NCBI RefSeq assembly: GCF_009696615.1
Contig: NZ_VULO01000017.1
Span: 1 to 41,161, forward strand
DNA: 41,161 bases
Origin: Scrofimicrobium canadense
GTDB taxonomy: Bacteria; Actinomycetota; Actinomycetes; Actinomycetales; Actinomycetaceae
Direction: 5' to 3'
The notes under the pieces: model-generated
What the model was told of the DNA's origin: nothing
Databases searched by the model: none
What the model saw: the letters and a program-made list of their open reading frames with translations, nothing else
Made by a program: the position numbers and the translations under genes
In this document: piece after piece, positions 8,371 to 19,151 of the stretch
How the letters are laid out: every line of letters starts with the position of its first letter
Position numbering within the stretch: the stretch's first letter is position 1

Positions 8371-9494
8371 ATGAAATCCGCATACGACCGTTCAACCATC
8401 ACACCTGGGATTGTCCACTTCGGAGTAGGCAACTTCCATCGAGCTCACCAGGCGGTGTACCTCGACCAGCTGATGCGTCAAGGAAAGGCCCTTGACTGGG
8501 GGATTTGCGGAGTCGGTGTCATGCCGGGTGACAGCGCCATGAGGGATGCCTTACTTGGACAAGACTGCCTTTACACTGTGACTCTCAAATATCCCGATGG
8601 CACATCTGAGACCTCCACTATCGGTTCTATCGTCGACTACGTCTTCGCCACTGAAGACCGCCAGACAGTCCTAGAGATAATGGCCTCTCCAAAAACCCGC
8701 ATAGTGTCGTTGACAGGATCACCCCGGTAACAACCCCAGAAGACATCGCTCTAGTACGTGAAACAACGGGAATAGACGATGCTTGGCCAGTGACCTGTGA
8801 ACCGTTCATCCAGTGGGTCATTGAAGACGATTTCCCCTTAGGCCGCCCTCCTCTTGAAGAAGTTGGCGTCCAACTAGTTGATGACGTTGTCCCCTATGAA
8901 CTCATGAAGCTGCGACTGCTCAATGCCTCTCATCAGTCTCTAGCGCACTGGGGGCGTCTCCTGGGATACACCTTTGCCCATGAGGCCGCCAGCGATCCTG
9001 ACATCGAGCACTTCACCAGGGAGTTCCTCACCCGTGAGGCCCTCACTACATTGCCAGAGGTCCCCGGCATTGATGTGACCAACTATATTGACATTCTTTT
9101 CGAGCGCTTCACCAATAGTGCAATTGCCGATACCTTGGCACGCCTGGCATTCGACGCATCTGACAGAATGCCAAAGTTTGTCATACCTACCGCAATTGAT
9201 CGCGCCCATGCCGGGGATTCATCACCGTTGGCCGCCGGAATGTGTGCAGCGTGGGCGTTGGGCATGGAGGGCTCAATGGTGCAGCTGGACATCCAGGACA
9301 GCCACTGGCCGACACTCAAGAAGCTGGTGTCTCATGACGGCGGCGGCAACGCTGAAGGCCTCTTATCAGATGTGGCAGTATTGGGGCCGCTCACTGAAAA
9401 CAACCACTTCAGACAAGACTATTGCGCAGCTCTTGGCCTCATTCGTACTCAGGGCGCGCGCGCAGCGATAAAGGCTCTTTCTGCATTTGCATAG
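8371..9494 (+). pseudogene. Mannitol/polyol 2-dehydrogenase, internal deletion
   Basis: This is a long-chain mannitol-dehydrogenase-family enzyme, which oxidises polyols such as mannitol or arabinitol with NAD+. The N-terminal Rossmann part is at 8371-8720 (TPGIVHFGVGNFHRAHQAVY, then DWGICGVGVMPGD, ending IVSLT). The C-terminal part begins at once in another frame (DRITPVTTPEDIALVRETTG, from about 8710) and runs to 9494, including the catalytic-domain stretch ELMKLRLLNASHQSLAHWG. The segment normally between SLTVTEGGY and NSMVDRI, which I estimate at 90-100 codons and which holds part of the cofactor site, is missing. Both junction sides plausibly contained GTTGAC (8708-8713), suggesting a deletion through a short repeat. 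Family members are about 450-500 aa. A GTG-started C-terminal fragment at 8790-9494 could be translated but should be inactive. Confidence 0.88.
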
Positions 9495-9538
9495 CGCAAT
9501 CGCCTTCTCCATGGCAGATTATCCTCCAGGAGGTCACC

Positions 9539-10495
9539 ATGACGAAAAAGATTGCTGTTGTATTCAATCCTTCCAAAGTCGATACGCAAGAGATACACAG
9601 CGCGGTGTCTCAGGCAGCTAGAACATTGCCTGGGACACCAGAAGTAGTGTGGTTTGAGACCAGCGTTGAGGATGAAGGCCAGGGAGTAACTCAGCAAGCA
9701 CTTGATGCTAAGGCTGATCTAGTTCTCGCTGCGGGTGGGGATGGGACTGTCCGTGCAGTAACAGAAGCCATGACTCATGCAGTTGGGGATACGACACTGG
9801 GCATCATTCCTTTAGGAACTGGGAATCTCCTCGCCCGAAATCTTGGTATTCCGCTCAATGATATATCGGCGGCGTTTTTGGTCGCTGCTCAAGGCACCCC
9901 CACTGCCATGGATGTCGGAGAACTGACCTACCGCACACCTGAGGGAGAGAAGACTTCGGTTTTCACTGTCATGTGCGGCTTTGGCCTTGATGCTCAAATC
10001 ATGGATAACGTTGACGAGGATGCCAAAGAAAAGGTCGGATGGCTCGCCTACCTGGGCGCAGCCCAGGATGCATTGTCAGGAAATGATCAAGCCAATGTGA
10101 AGTTGAGTGTTGACGATGGTCCTGACGAGGCGACTAGCGGCCACACCATGCTGATCGGGAACTGTGGTCAACTGCAAGGAGGAGTTGCCGTCTTACCTGA
10201 TGCCGATCCCTTCGATGGAAAACTAGACCTGCTACTCATTTCAGGAGGATCTGTGGGGGCATGGGCTGACACCGCCAAAACTATGCTCTGGGATAAAGGA
10301 ATCAAACGAGTATTCACAGATGACGATGGTGAAATCGAAGATGTTGAGGGCAATCATACTCGGGTCCTACAGATTGACAAGGTTCGGGTCGGCTTCGACT
10401 CACCGCAGGTGATTGAACTCGATGGTGACCCGCTCACTGATGTTAGTGACTTCACTGCCTCAGTTATCCCGGGTGGAGTGCACGTGAGCAAATAA
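9539..10495 (+). CDS. Diacylglycerol kinase-family lipid kinase
   Basis: A 318-aa cytoplasmic or membrane-associated lipid kinase of the DagK/YegS family. These enzymes phosphorylate diacylglycerol or related lipids, recycling lipid left over from phosphoglycerol transfer or feeding phospholipid synthesis. The nucleotide-binding glycine-rich motif GGDGT is at residues 66-70 and LGTGN at 92-96; the C-terminal half is the usual beta-sandwich with GGVAVLPDADPFDGKLDLL. The start is the ATG at 9539, with an excellent AGGAGG at 9528-9533 five nt upstream; a longer frame back to 9422 has no such support. It lies 44 nt after the dehydrogenase remnant but is itself intact. The three phosphoglycerol transferases further right would release diacylglycerol if they use phosphatidylglycerol, so a recycling role is plausible but inferred. 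Confidence 0.88.
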   Translation: MTKKIAVVFNPSKVDTQEIHSAVSQAARTLPGTPEVVWFETSVEDEGQGVTQQALDAKADLVLAAGGDGTVRAVTEAMTHAVGDTTLGIIPLGTGNLLARNLGIPLNDISAAFLVAAQGTPTAMDVGELTYRTPEGEKTSVFTVMCGFGLDAQIMDNVDEDAKEKVGWLAYLGAAQDALSGNDQANVKLSVDDGPDEATSGHTMLIGNCGQLQGGVAVLPDADPFDGKLDLLLISGGSVGAWADTAKTMLWDKGIKRVFTDDDGEIEDVEGNHTRVLQIDKVRVGFDSPQVIELDGDPLTDVSDFTASVIPGGVHVSK

Positions 10496-10505
10496 GTGGA
10501 TAGAT

Positions 10506-10538
10506 GGTCACTTTGACCCATTCGCGTACGTGTATCAT
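10506..10538 (+). promoter_or_regulatory. Candidate promoter and small palindrome for the DUF1846 gene
   Basis: GGTCA at 10506-10510 and TGACC at 10514-10518 form a 5-bp inverted repeat with a CTT spacer. TTGACC at 10513-10518 resembles a -35 box and TATCAT at 10533-10538 a -10 box, but the spacing is only 14 nt. The -10-like box ends 8 nt before the GTG at 10547, which would allow a leaderless transcript. Weak evidence. Confidence 0.35.
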
Positions 10539-10546
10539 TAGAGAAC

Positions 10547-12043
10547 GTGGCAGAACAAGGCAGCGGTTTTGACCGCGAAAAGTATATTTCTCTTCAGACC
10601 GAACATATCGAGGCACGTAGGCGCCAGTTTGGCGGCAAACTCTATTTAGAGTTTGGTGGGAAGCTCTTTGACGACATGCACGCCTCACGGGTCTTGCCTG
10701 GCTTCTTGCCTGACAACAAAATCCTCATGCTAGAGGCCATGAAAGATGAGGCTGAGGTAGTAGTCGTAGTCTCAGCCAAAGATATTGCCAGCCGCAAAGT
10801 GCGTGGCGACTTAGGTATCCCCTACGATGTTGATGTTTTGCGCCTTATTGACGAATTCAGGTCCTATGGGCTGTTCGTCAGCTCTGTCGTCATTTCCCAA
10901 ATCACGGGGGATGACCGCGGGGCAAAAGAGTTCAGGCGAAAGTTACAACGTTTAGGACTCAAGGTGTACCGCCATTATTCAATAGACGGGTACCCTCACG
11001 ATATCCCCCACATTATCGGGGAACACGGCTACGGAAAAAATGAATATATCGAAACATCCCGCGATCTGGTTGTGGTGACGGCTCCTGGTCCTGGAAGCGG
11101 CAAAATGGCCACGTGTCTTTCACAGCTCTATCACGACAATGTGCGGGGTATTTCCTCTGGCTACGCCAAGTTTGAAACATTCCCCATTTGGAATCTCCCC
11201 CTTGACCATCCTGTCAACGTCGCCTATGAGGCTGCCACTGCTGACCTCGATGACGTCAATATGATTGATCCCTACCATTTGGCTGCCTACGGTGAACAGG
11301 CAATCAATTACAACCGGGACGTAGAAATCTTTCCAGTTCTCAACGTTCTTTTTGAGAGAATCCTCGGTGAGTCTCCCTACAAGTCACCCACCGACATGGG
11401 TGTCAACATGGCTGGATACTGTATTTCGAACGATGAGGTTTGCCGTCAAGCGTCAAAACAAGAAATCATCCGCCGCTACTTCAAAGCCCGGGTGGATGAG
11501 GTGGCTCAAAGCGTCGAGCCTGTCGTATCTGATCGCATCGCATTACTTATGGGACAGATGGGTATCACCGTTCACGACCGCCCTGTAGTCGATCCAGCAT
11601 GTGATCTTGCTAAGACCACCAAAGGACCTGCGGCGGCCATGGAACTACCCGATGGCAGCATTGTCCTTGGCAAGACCTCGGCACTATTGGGTAGCAGTTC
11701 AGCGTTACTTCTCAATGCGCTAAAGAAACTGGCTAATATTGACCCAGAAATCGACCTCCTAGCTGCGGCAACAATCAAGCCTATCCAAGAGCTCAAGACC
11801 AAACATTTGGGCAGTAAGAACCCTCGCCTCCATACGGACGAGGTGCTCATTGCGCTGGCCGTTGCAGCAACCACCGATCCCCATGCCCAGTTGGCGATGG
11901 ATCAACTGCCACATTTGCGAGGTTTAGACGTTCACACATCGGTCATTCTCGGATCTGTCGACGAGGGGATCTTCCGTAGTCTGGGGGTACAGGTAACCAG
12001 CGAACCTGTGTTCCAGTCAAAGAAGCTTTACCGCAAGCGCTAG
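10547..12043 (+). CDS. DUF1846 family protein
   Basis: A 498-aa cytoplasmic protein that matches the DUF1846 family along its whole length (start [20 protein letters not shown], internal [20 protein letters not shown], late [20 protein letters not shown]). The family is widespread in Firmicutes and Actinobacteria and its biochemical role is not firmly known to me. The [10 protein letters not shown] stretch near residue 185 looks like a phosphate- or nucleotide-binding loop, but that is only resemblance. No signal peptide or membrane helix is present. The start is a GTG with no strong ribosome-binding site, possibly leaderless. The 3' end overlaps the stop codon of the convergent acyltransferase gene by four bases (CTAG at 12040-12043). 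Confidence 0.88.
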   Translation: MAEQGSGFDREKYISLQTEHIEARRRQFGGKLYLEFGGKLFDDMHASRVLPGFLPDNKILMLEAMKDEAEVVVVVSAKDIASRKVRGDLGIPYDVDVLRLIDEFRSYGLFVSSVVISQITGDDRGAKEFRRKLQRLGLKVYRHYSIDGYPHDIPHIIGEHGYGKNEYIETSRDLVVVTAPGPGSGKMATCLSQLYHDNVRGISSGYAKFETFPIWNLPLDHPVNVAYEAATADLDDVNMIDPYHLAAYGEQAINYNRDVEIFPVLNVLFERILGESPYKSPTDMGVNMAGYCISNDEVCRQASKQEIIRRYFKARVDEVAQSVEPVVSDRIALLMGQMGITVHDRPVVDPACDLAKTTKGPAAAMELPDGSIVLGKTSALLGSSSALLLNALKKLANIDPEIDLLAAATIKPIQELKTKHLGSKNPRLHTDEVLIALAVAATTDPHAQLAMDQLPHLRGLDVHTSVILGSVDEGIFRSLGVQVTSEPVFQSKKLYRKR

Positions 12044-14097
12044 TTGCCTAGTGCTTCTCTCACGCGTTGGGCCATGATAGGCGCCATGGTCTGTGAGTAG
12101 GCTTTCGTGAGATGGTTGTCGTCAAGATAGATATGCACATTGCCCATGATTGTCGGACATGTACCTTCGATGCATAGCAGGTCCGTGGCATCAAATACGT
12201 GGACGTTCGGCCCTTCAAGCTCTAAAGCCGGATTTGTGGCGGCCAGGTATTGGTTTTGGTCCAATAGGCACCCACCCATCAGTTGGTCGGCTGGCCGTTC
12301 GGCGGAACACTCGTATAGGTTTTCTTCCGACCTTAGGTTGTCACGAAAGGCCAATACGGTAATCCCCCTGTCCGTGAGGTGCTGGATGAGATCTTCGATA
12401 CCGGGGAGCAGCTCCTCTTCAGGTGAATCTGCACTCACACGAGTAGCAACTAGAGCAACATAGTCAGGTGAAGCCGCCTCAATATAGTCAATTATTCCGC
12501 GATTACGCTTATCACACCAGTTTTCGTCGCCTCTCGGCATTGTGGTGCTGCACCCTCCTGTAAGAATTGCCTCAGCACTCAGCTCATCATCTGTATCAGC
12601 CATCTCACTAAAAACAGGTAGCAGGTTTTGCTCCGCATGGGAGTCCCCCACTATGAGAACATGTTTTTCACTCCCCTGACCGTATTTGGTGCATGACTGC
12701 CCTTTTGCCGGTTCTGGGAATACCTGCTGATATAGGGGGTTGCATCCATCAGGATAGGACAGCCATTCTTCCCCTAGGGACAGGGGCCCTGGGATCGGAG
12801 TTTGCTCGTATCGGTTAAGCTGAACTGATCCAATCGCTGCGGCGCCCGGGTGGTCTACCGAACTCACTGAATCTGCAAAATCGTTGGCCTGTTTTTCTAG
12901 GATGATGTGGGCAGCTCCGATTGGGAGGAGGCCAACTATCAAACTTAAGACGACGACCGTCCACTTATTTCGCATAGCCCGGTTGGCCCACTTCCATGAA
13001 CGAAGAGGGTCGTCAAGGAAACGTGTCACCAGGTAGCCAATGCCTAGTGACAATGCGATCAGTGAGAGCCCCGATTTGACACTCAGCCGGTCATATCCCA
13101 TGAAAGTCAGGTAGAAGATAAACAGCGGCCAATGAACCAAGTAGACTGCGTACGAAATATTACCCAGCCATACAAGCGGCTTCCATGCGAGAGTTCGTCC
13201 AGTCCCTCTCTTATCTTCTTCGCTTGAGAACAGCAAGATCAGGCTAACGGCCCCCATCGGGAAGAATGCCATCGGCCCGGGATACGTTCCGATGGGGATA
13301 AGACAGAACGCTATCAGGACCGCGAAACCTGCCCATGCAAGGAATTGTGCGACGCCACGAGGGAGTCGAATGTACGGTGCTAGCGCCGCAATCATTGATC
13401 CGAACGCGAACTCCCAAATCCGAGCCCTCGTATCAAAATAGATGCTTCCGTCGCTGGGAGCCAGCAATAGTAACCATGCCAAGGACATTACGGTAACCAG
13501 GCCAAAAGCTGTCGCGACGGTGGCCCGGATAGGAATCTTGACTGCCTTAGCAAGGAGAACGCATAGAGTCATGATCACTGGCCATGCCAGGAACATTTGT
13601 CCTTGCATTGACATGGACCATAAGTGCTGAAAAGGGCTTTGAAGTGAGTGGTCTGCAGCGTAGTAGTCAGCTGCGACTTCCACCAAGCGCCAGTTTTCCC
13701 AATAGGTTTGCGAGGCGAAAGCCTGGGTGACCATTTCCTTCCAGCGTGTGGCAGGAAACAGAAAGAATACTGCACCAAGAGTTGTGAGAACTATTAGCGT
13801 GAGGGGCGGCAGCAGACGTTTGAATGTGTGAGCCCATCGCTCTAGGAAATTGGGCATGGTGCCACGTTCACTGCGCCGCACAAAAGATGAGGTCATCAAG
13901 AATGCTGAAATCATGATGAATGAATCGACACCAATCGGAGATCCAATGGTCCACGCGTGATAAAAGAGCACCTGGAGCATACAGACTGCTCGCAGACCCT
14001 GTATGTCAAGGCGTCTACGAATAGCTGGCGAAGTAGCCGTGAAGCCGATTGGTCCTGTAGTGCCTTTGGCGGGCACCGCAGCGGTTACGTCTGACAC
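12040..14097 (-). CDS. Membrane O-acyltransferase (acyltransferase-3) fused to SGNH domain, OatA-like
   Basis: A 685-aa protein. Residues about 25-400 form an acyltransferase-3 domain with around ten membrane helices ([20 protein letters not shown] at the start, later [20 protein letters not shown]). The C-terminal third is an extracytoplasmic SGNH/GDSL-type esterase or transferase domain: GDSH with catalytic S486, and D659-x-x-H662 at the end. This two-part design is that of OatA-type enzymes, which carry acyl groups across the membrane and put them on peptidoglycan or wall polysaccharides. It is close to the wall-polysaccharide locus and could O-acetylate that polymer or muramic acid; the sequence does not decide which. 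It is convergent with, and overlaps by four bases, the DUF1846 gene. Confidence 0.92.
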   Translation of the reverse strand: MSDVTAAVPAKGTTGPIGFTATSPAIRRRLDIQGLRAVCMLQVLFYHAWTIGSPIGVDSFIMISAFLMTSSFVRRSERGTMPNFLERWAHTFKRLLPPLTLIVLTTLGAVFFLFPATRWKEMVTQAFASQTYWENWRLVEVAADYYAADHSLQSPFQHLWSMSMQGQMFLAWPVIMTLCVLLAKAVKIPIRATVATAFGLVTVMSLAWLLLLAPSDGSIYFDTRARIWEFAFGSMIAALAPYIRLPRGVAQFLAWAGFAVLIAFCLIPIGTYPGPMAFFPMGAVSLILLFSSEEDKRGTGRTLAWKPLVWLGNISYAVYLVHWPLFIFYLTFMGYDRLSVKSGLSLIALSLGIGYLVTRFLDDPLRSWKWANRAMRNKWTVVVLSLIVGLLPIGAAHIILEKQANDFADSVSSVDHPGAAAIGSVQLNRYEQTPIPGPLSLGEEWLSYPDGCNPLYQQVFPEPAKGQSCTKYGQGSEKHVLIVGDSHAEQNLLPVFSEMADTDDELSAEAILTGGCSTTMPRGDENWCDKRNRGIIDYIEAASPDYVALVATRVSADSPEEELLPGIEDLIQHLTDRGITVLAFRDNLRSEENLYECSAERPADQLMGGCLLDQNQYLAATNPALELEGPNVHVFDATDLLCIEGTCPTIMGNVHIYLDDNHLTKAYSQTMAPIMAQRVREALGN

Positions 14098-14281
14098 TTA
14101 CGTGCTACTCCTCATCTCGACGACACCAATTCTTCCGGCATTATGTCTTTGTTACGTCCTATTGAGCGTGTAGCAGACTACCGGAGAATGACTAGGGAGT
14201 GAAATCCTAGCTTTCCGCATTAGCAATAAGAGACGTACGCTGAAGTAAGGATCTATTTAAATAAACTACAAAGGAATATCG
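14098..14281. other. Divergent intergenic region
   Basis: This interval should hold the promoters of the acyltransferase and the oxidoreductase. It contains a short hairpin, CTAGG at 14192-14196 with CCTAG at 14206-14210, and a 10-bp palindrome TATTTAAATA at 14254-14263. AAGGA at 14271-14275 is the ribosome-binding site of the oxidoreductase. No strong promoter pair stands out. Confidence 0.4.
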
Positions 14282-15199
14282 ATGGATAATCGGAATACAG
14301 CCACTGACAATGAGACGACAAACACACATCTCAATATAACGGTGGTAGGCGCCGGCATCATGGGCAGCGGTATAGCCACATCACTGTTACGCAGTGGCAT
14401 CAAAACAACTGTGTGGAATAGGACCATTGAAAAGGCAGAGCATTTAGCTGCTTTAGGTGCCCGTGTTGAACCTGACCCGAGGAAGGCAATTGCGGGCGCT
14501 GACGCCATCTTTGTCGTTCTCTTTGATGGCGACTCTGTCATGGGTTTTCTGGAGTCCACACATGATGCCGCAAGATCTGACGCCCTCTGGGTTCAAACTG
14601 CCACCATTGGTGTGGACGCCACAAAACGCGTTGCCACCTTCGCTGAGGAAAAACACATCAATCTGGTGGAAACACTCATGATGGGGTCGAAACTGCAAGC
14701 TGAAGAGGGTTCTCTCATCCTTCTTGGTGGCGGGGAAAAAGCATACTTTGAAAAACTGGCACCTGTGTGGCATGCAATCAGCAAGAAGCTTGTGTACTGT
14801 GGCGAAAAGGTAGGTGACGGAACCGTCGTGAAACTTGCGTGTAACTCATGGGTCGCGACAATTACTTCAGCCGCTGCTCAGGCCATCGCTCTTTGTCAAG
14901 CCTACGGTTTAGACGCACAGTTGTTCCTCGATTCCATTGAAGGTGCCACCTCCGACTCTCCCTACGCACATATCAAGGGAGAAAAGATCCTCACTGACGA
15001 ATTCTCTGCACAGTTTTCATTAGCTGCTGTGTGTAAAGACTTGGGACTAATCAATCAAGCGGCAGAAACAGCTGGGGTTGGCACCGCCATTATCGATGCC
15101 GTTGAGTCAACATACCAAAAAGCTCTAGCAGAAGGCCACGAAAACGAAGACTTAAGCTCGGTATATTTTGCCCTCAAATCACGCAAGGGAGACCATTAG
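14282..15199 (+). CDS. NAD(P)-dependent oxidoreductase, 3-hydroxyisobutyrate dehydrogenase-like
   Basis: A 305-aa soluble enzyme of the beta-hydroxyacid dehydrogenase family. The N-terminal Rossmann domain shows the dinucleotide motif VVGAGIMGSGIA (about residues 22-33) followed by VWNRT, where the basic residue after the second strand suggests NADP+ use. The catalytic lysine is K184 in GDGTVVKLACN, and the all-alpha C-terminal dimerisation domain follows (CKDLGLINQAAETAGV). The family oxidises or reduces small beta-hydroxyacids and succinic-semialdehyde-like compounds; the substrate here is not readable. The start is supported by AAGGA 6 nt upstream. It is convergent with wzt and overlaps its stop codon by four bases (TTAG), so it is probably unrelated to the polysaccharide operon. 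Confidence 0.9.
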   Translation: MDNRNTATDNETTNTHLNITVVGAGIMGSGIATSLLRSGIKTTVWNRTIEKAEHLAALGARVEPDPRKAIAGADAIFVVLFDGDSVMGFLESTHDAARSDALWVQTATIGVDATKRVATFAEEKHINLVETLMMGSKLQAEEGSLILLGGGEKAYFEKLAPVWHAISKKLVYCGEKVGDGTVVKLACNSWVATITSAAAQAIALCQAYGLDAQLFLDSIEGATSDSPYAHIKGEKILTDEFSAQFSLAAVCKDLGLINQAAETAGVGTAIIDAVESTYQKALAEGHENEDLSSVYFALKSRKGDH

Positions 15200-15924
15200 A
15201 GAGCGCGCAAGGCTTCGACCGCTTTATCAGCTGGCCCATCGAAGACCAGAGAACCTTTTTGGAGCACTACCCCGCGGTCGCAAAGATCAGCAATCATGTC
15301 TAGGTCATGGCTAACGATAACCAACGAACGTCCCTCTTCTTGCAGTTGTCTAATTCGGGCAAGACATTTCTTTTGGAATGGCTCATCCCCCACTGCCAGA
15401 ATTTCGTCGACCAGGAACACTTCTGGGTCTGTGTACACTGCAACAGCGAAAGCTAGTCGCAAGAACATTCCCGAAGAGTAAAACTTGACTTCCTGGTCGA
15501 TGAAGTCTCGTATCTCCGAAAAATCGACGATCTCTTCAAATACCGCATCAATCTCAGACTTTTCCATGCCTAGGATTGCGGCGTTGAGGTAGACATTTTC
15601 GCGTCCAGTAAGGTCCGGGTGGAATCCTGCTCCGACCTCGATCAGCCCAGCAACTTTGCCTTTAGTACCGATAAAACCCTTGTCCGGAACCATTACGCCA
15701 GAGATCAGCTTGAGCATTGTTGACTTGCCTGAGCCATTGAAGCCAATCAGGCCAACAGATTCTCCACGGCCCACTTGGAAACTGACCGAGTCAAGAGCAC
15801 GAAACTGGTCGCTAATGTCTTTACGGCGTCCCGTAAGAGCCCACACCAACGACTCTTTCATCGAGTGAGTTCGGCGGATGGTGAATTCTTTCGTAACTTC
15901 GTCAACTACGATTACTGGGTCCAC
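15196..15924 (-). CDS. wzt: ABC transporter ATPase for polysaccharide export (Wzt/TagH/RfbE type)
   Basis: A 242-aa ATPase that powers export of a lipid-linked polysaccharide. Visible motifs are Walker A (GFNGSGKST), the signature region YSSGMFLRLAFAVAV in the form typical of polysaccharide exporters, Walker B (EVFLVDEILAVGD) and the switch histidine (IVSHD). It has no C-terminal carbohydrate-binding extension, so it resembles the short mycobacterial galactan-export ATPase more than O-antigen Wzt with a glycan-sensing domain. I chose the GTG at 15924 because AGGAG lies ten nt upstream and it follows the permease stop by four nt; a TTG seven codons earlier (15945) lacks a Shine-Dalgarno. It is the last gene of a glf-wzm-wzt operon. 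The symbol is by analogy. Confidence 0.9.
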   Translation of the reverse strand: MDPVIVVDEVTKEFTIRRTHSMKESLVWALTGRRKDISDQFRALDSVSFQVGRGESVGLIGFNGSGKSTMLKLISGVMVPDKGFIGTKGKVAGLIEVGAGFHPDLTGRENVYLNAAILGMEKSEIDAVFEEIVDFSEIRDFIDQEVKFYSSGMFLRLAFAVAVYTDPEVFLVDEILAVGDEPFQKKCLARIRQLQEEGRSLVIVSHDLDMIADLCDRGVVLQKGSLVFDGPADKAVEALRAL

Positions 15925-15928
15925 GATC

Positions 15929-16875
15929 TTAGAGCTCCTGAGCAAATCGACGTTCGGCGCGGCGGAAAACCCAGTCGCCCACGAAAAGAACGATGAATGA
16001 AATGACGAAAGCTAAGGCAACCCACAGGTAAGCATTAGGGGGGAAGGAACCCGCCTGAGCGGCATTCATTTCTCCAATCTCAGCTGGGGAGAAGTTTGCG
16101 AAACCAGCTTGCCCATGCACCAGAATCTCTTCGGGAGAGATCGTCGGCTGCCAAAAGCCGTAGTGGAAGAGTTCTACTGCCACCGTCATGGGGTTAAGTT
16201 GGTAGATAGTCCATATCCATGTCAGACCGTGGTCGACGAACACCTTGTAGACCATGGTCCAGCTGTATAGAATCGGGGAAATCCACGTAGCCATCATGAG
16301 AATTAGTTCGACGAAGTTTTCCGCATCACGGAAAAATACGTTTGCGGCGGCAAACATAAGTCCGACACCGAGTGCAAAGACAGTCACGATGATAACCGCC
16401 AGAACGATTGCTGCAAGGTTCATGAGTCCAGGTCGCCATCCAAAGATCAGCGCAGCAACCAGTAAGACAACAAGCTGGGGTCCTAGGTGAACTAATGCCA
16501 CCCAGATGGAGGACACCGGGAAAAGTTGGCGTGGCAGATAGATTTTTTTCACCAAAGCAGCATTTACCACAACCGAACGCGTAGCGTTAGAGAAGGCTTC
16601 AGTAAAATAGTTGATCAGAACGACACCCGCAAACATGTAGAGGACGAAATGCGAAATATTTCGTTCCATCCCCATAAACAAGCCTACGGCTACATAGAAG
16701 ACCGCAAATTGTGTGAGTGGTTTCGCGTAGGACCAGAGCATCCCTAATACAGAACCTCGGTAGCGTACGCGGAGTTCCTTGTGGACCAAAAGGGACTCAA
16801 GATAATTGCGGCGAAATACTTCTAGCAGCCCGCTAGAGCGTCCTGGAGTGTCAAATTGTGTTTTATCTATACTCA

Positions 16876-16876
<1 letters not shown>
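15929..16876 (-). CDS. wzm: ABC-2 type polysaccharide export permease (Wzm/TagG/RfbD type)
   Basis: A 315-aa membrane protein with about six helices, starting with the cytoplasmic segment RNYLESLLVHKELRVRYRGS and then SVLGMLWSYAKPLTQF, a hallmark of ABC-2 polysaccharide permeases. It pairs with the ATPase directly downstream to export a lipid-linked glycan to the outer face of the membrane. Its start overlaps the glf stop codon by one base (TAATG), so the two are translationally coupled. The clustering with glf and a GlfT1-like gene strongly resembles the mycobacterial galactan-export arrangement. An insertion of about 30 residues before the last helix (GFWQPTISPEEILVHGQAGF) is longer than in the compact members I know. 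Confidence 0.92.
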
Positions 16877-19084
<2,208 letters not shown>

Positions 19085-19115
19085 TATACGACGCAGCTAT
19101 TGTCTGCAGGGTTGT

Positions 19116-19144
19116 TTGATAGCGGATTGAGTCACGAGTAATCT
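19116..19144 (+). promoter_or_regulatory. Candidate leaderless promoter of the first phosphoglycerol transferase gene
   Basis: TTGATA at 19116-19121 and TAATCT at 19139-19144 are separated by exactly 17 nt. The -10 box ends 7 nt before the ATG at 19152 and no Shine-Dalgarno is present, consistent with a leaderless mRNA. Confidence 0.55.
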
Positions 19145-19151
19145 CAACACC

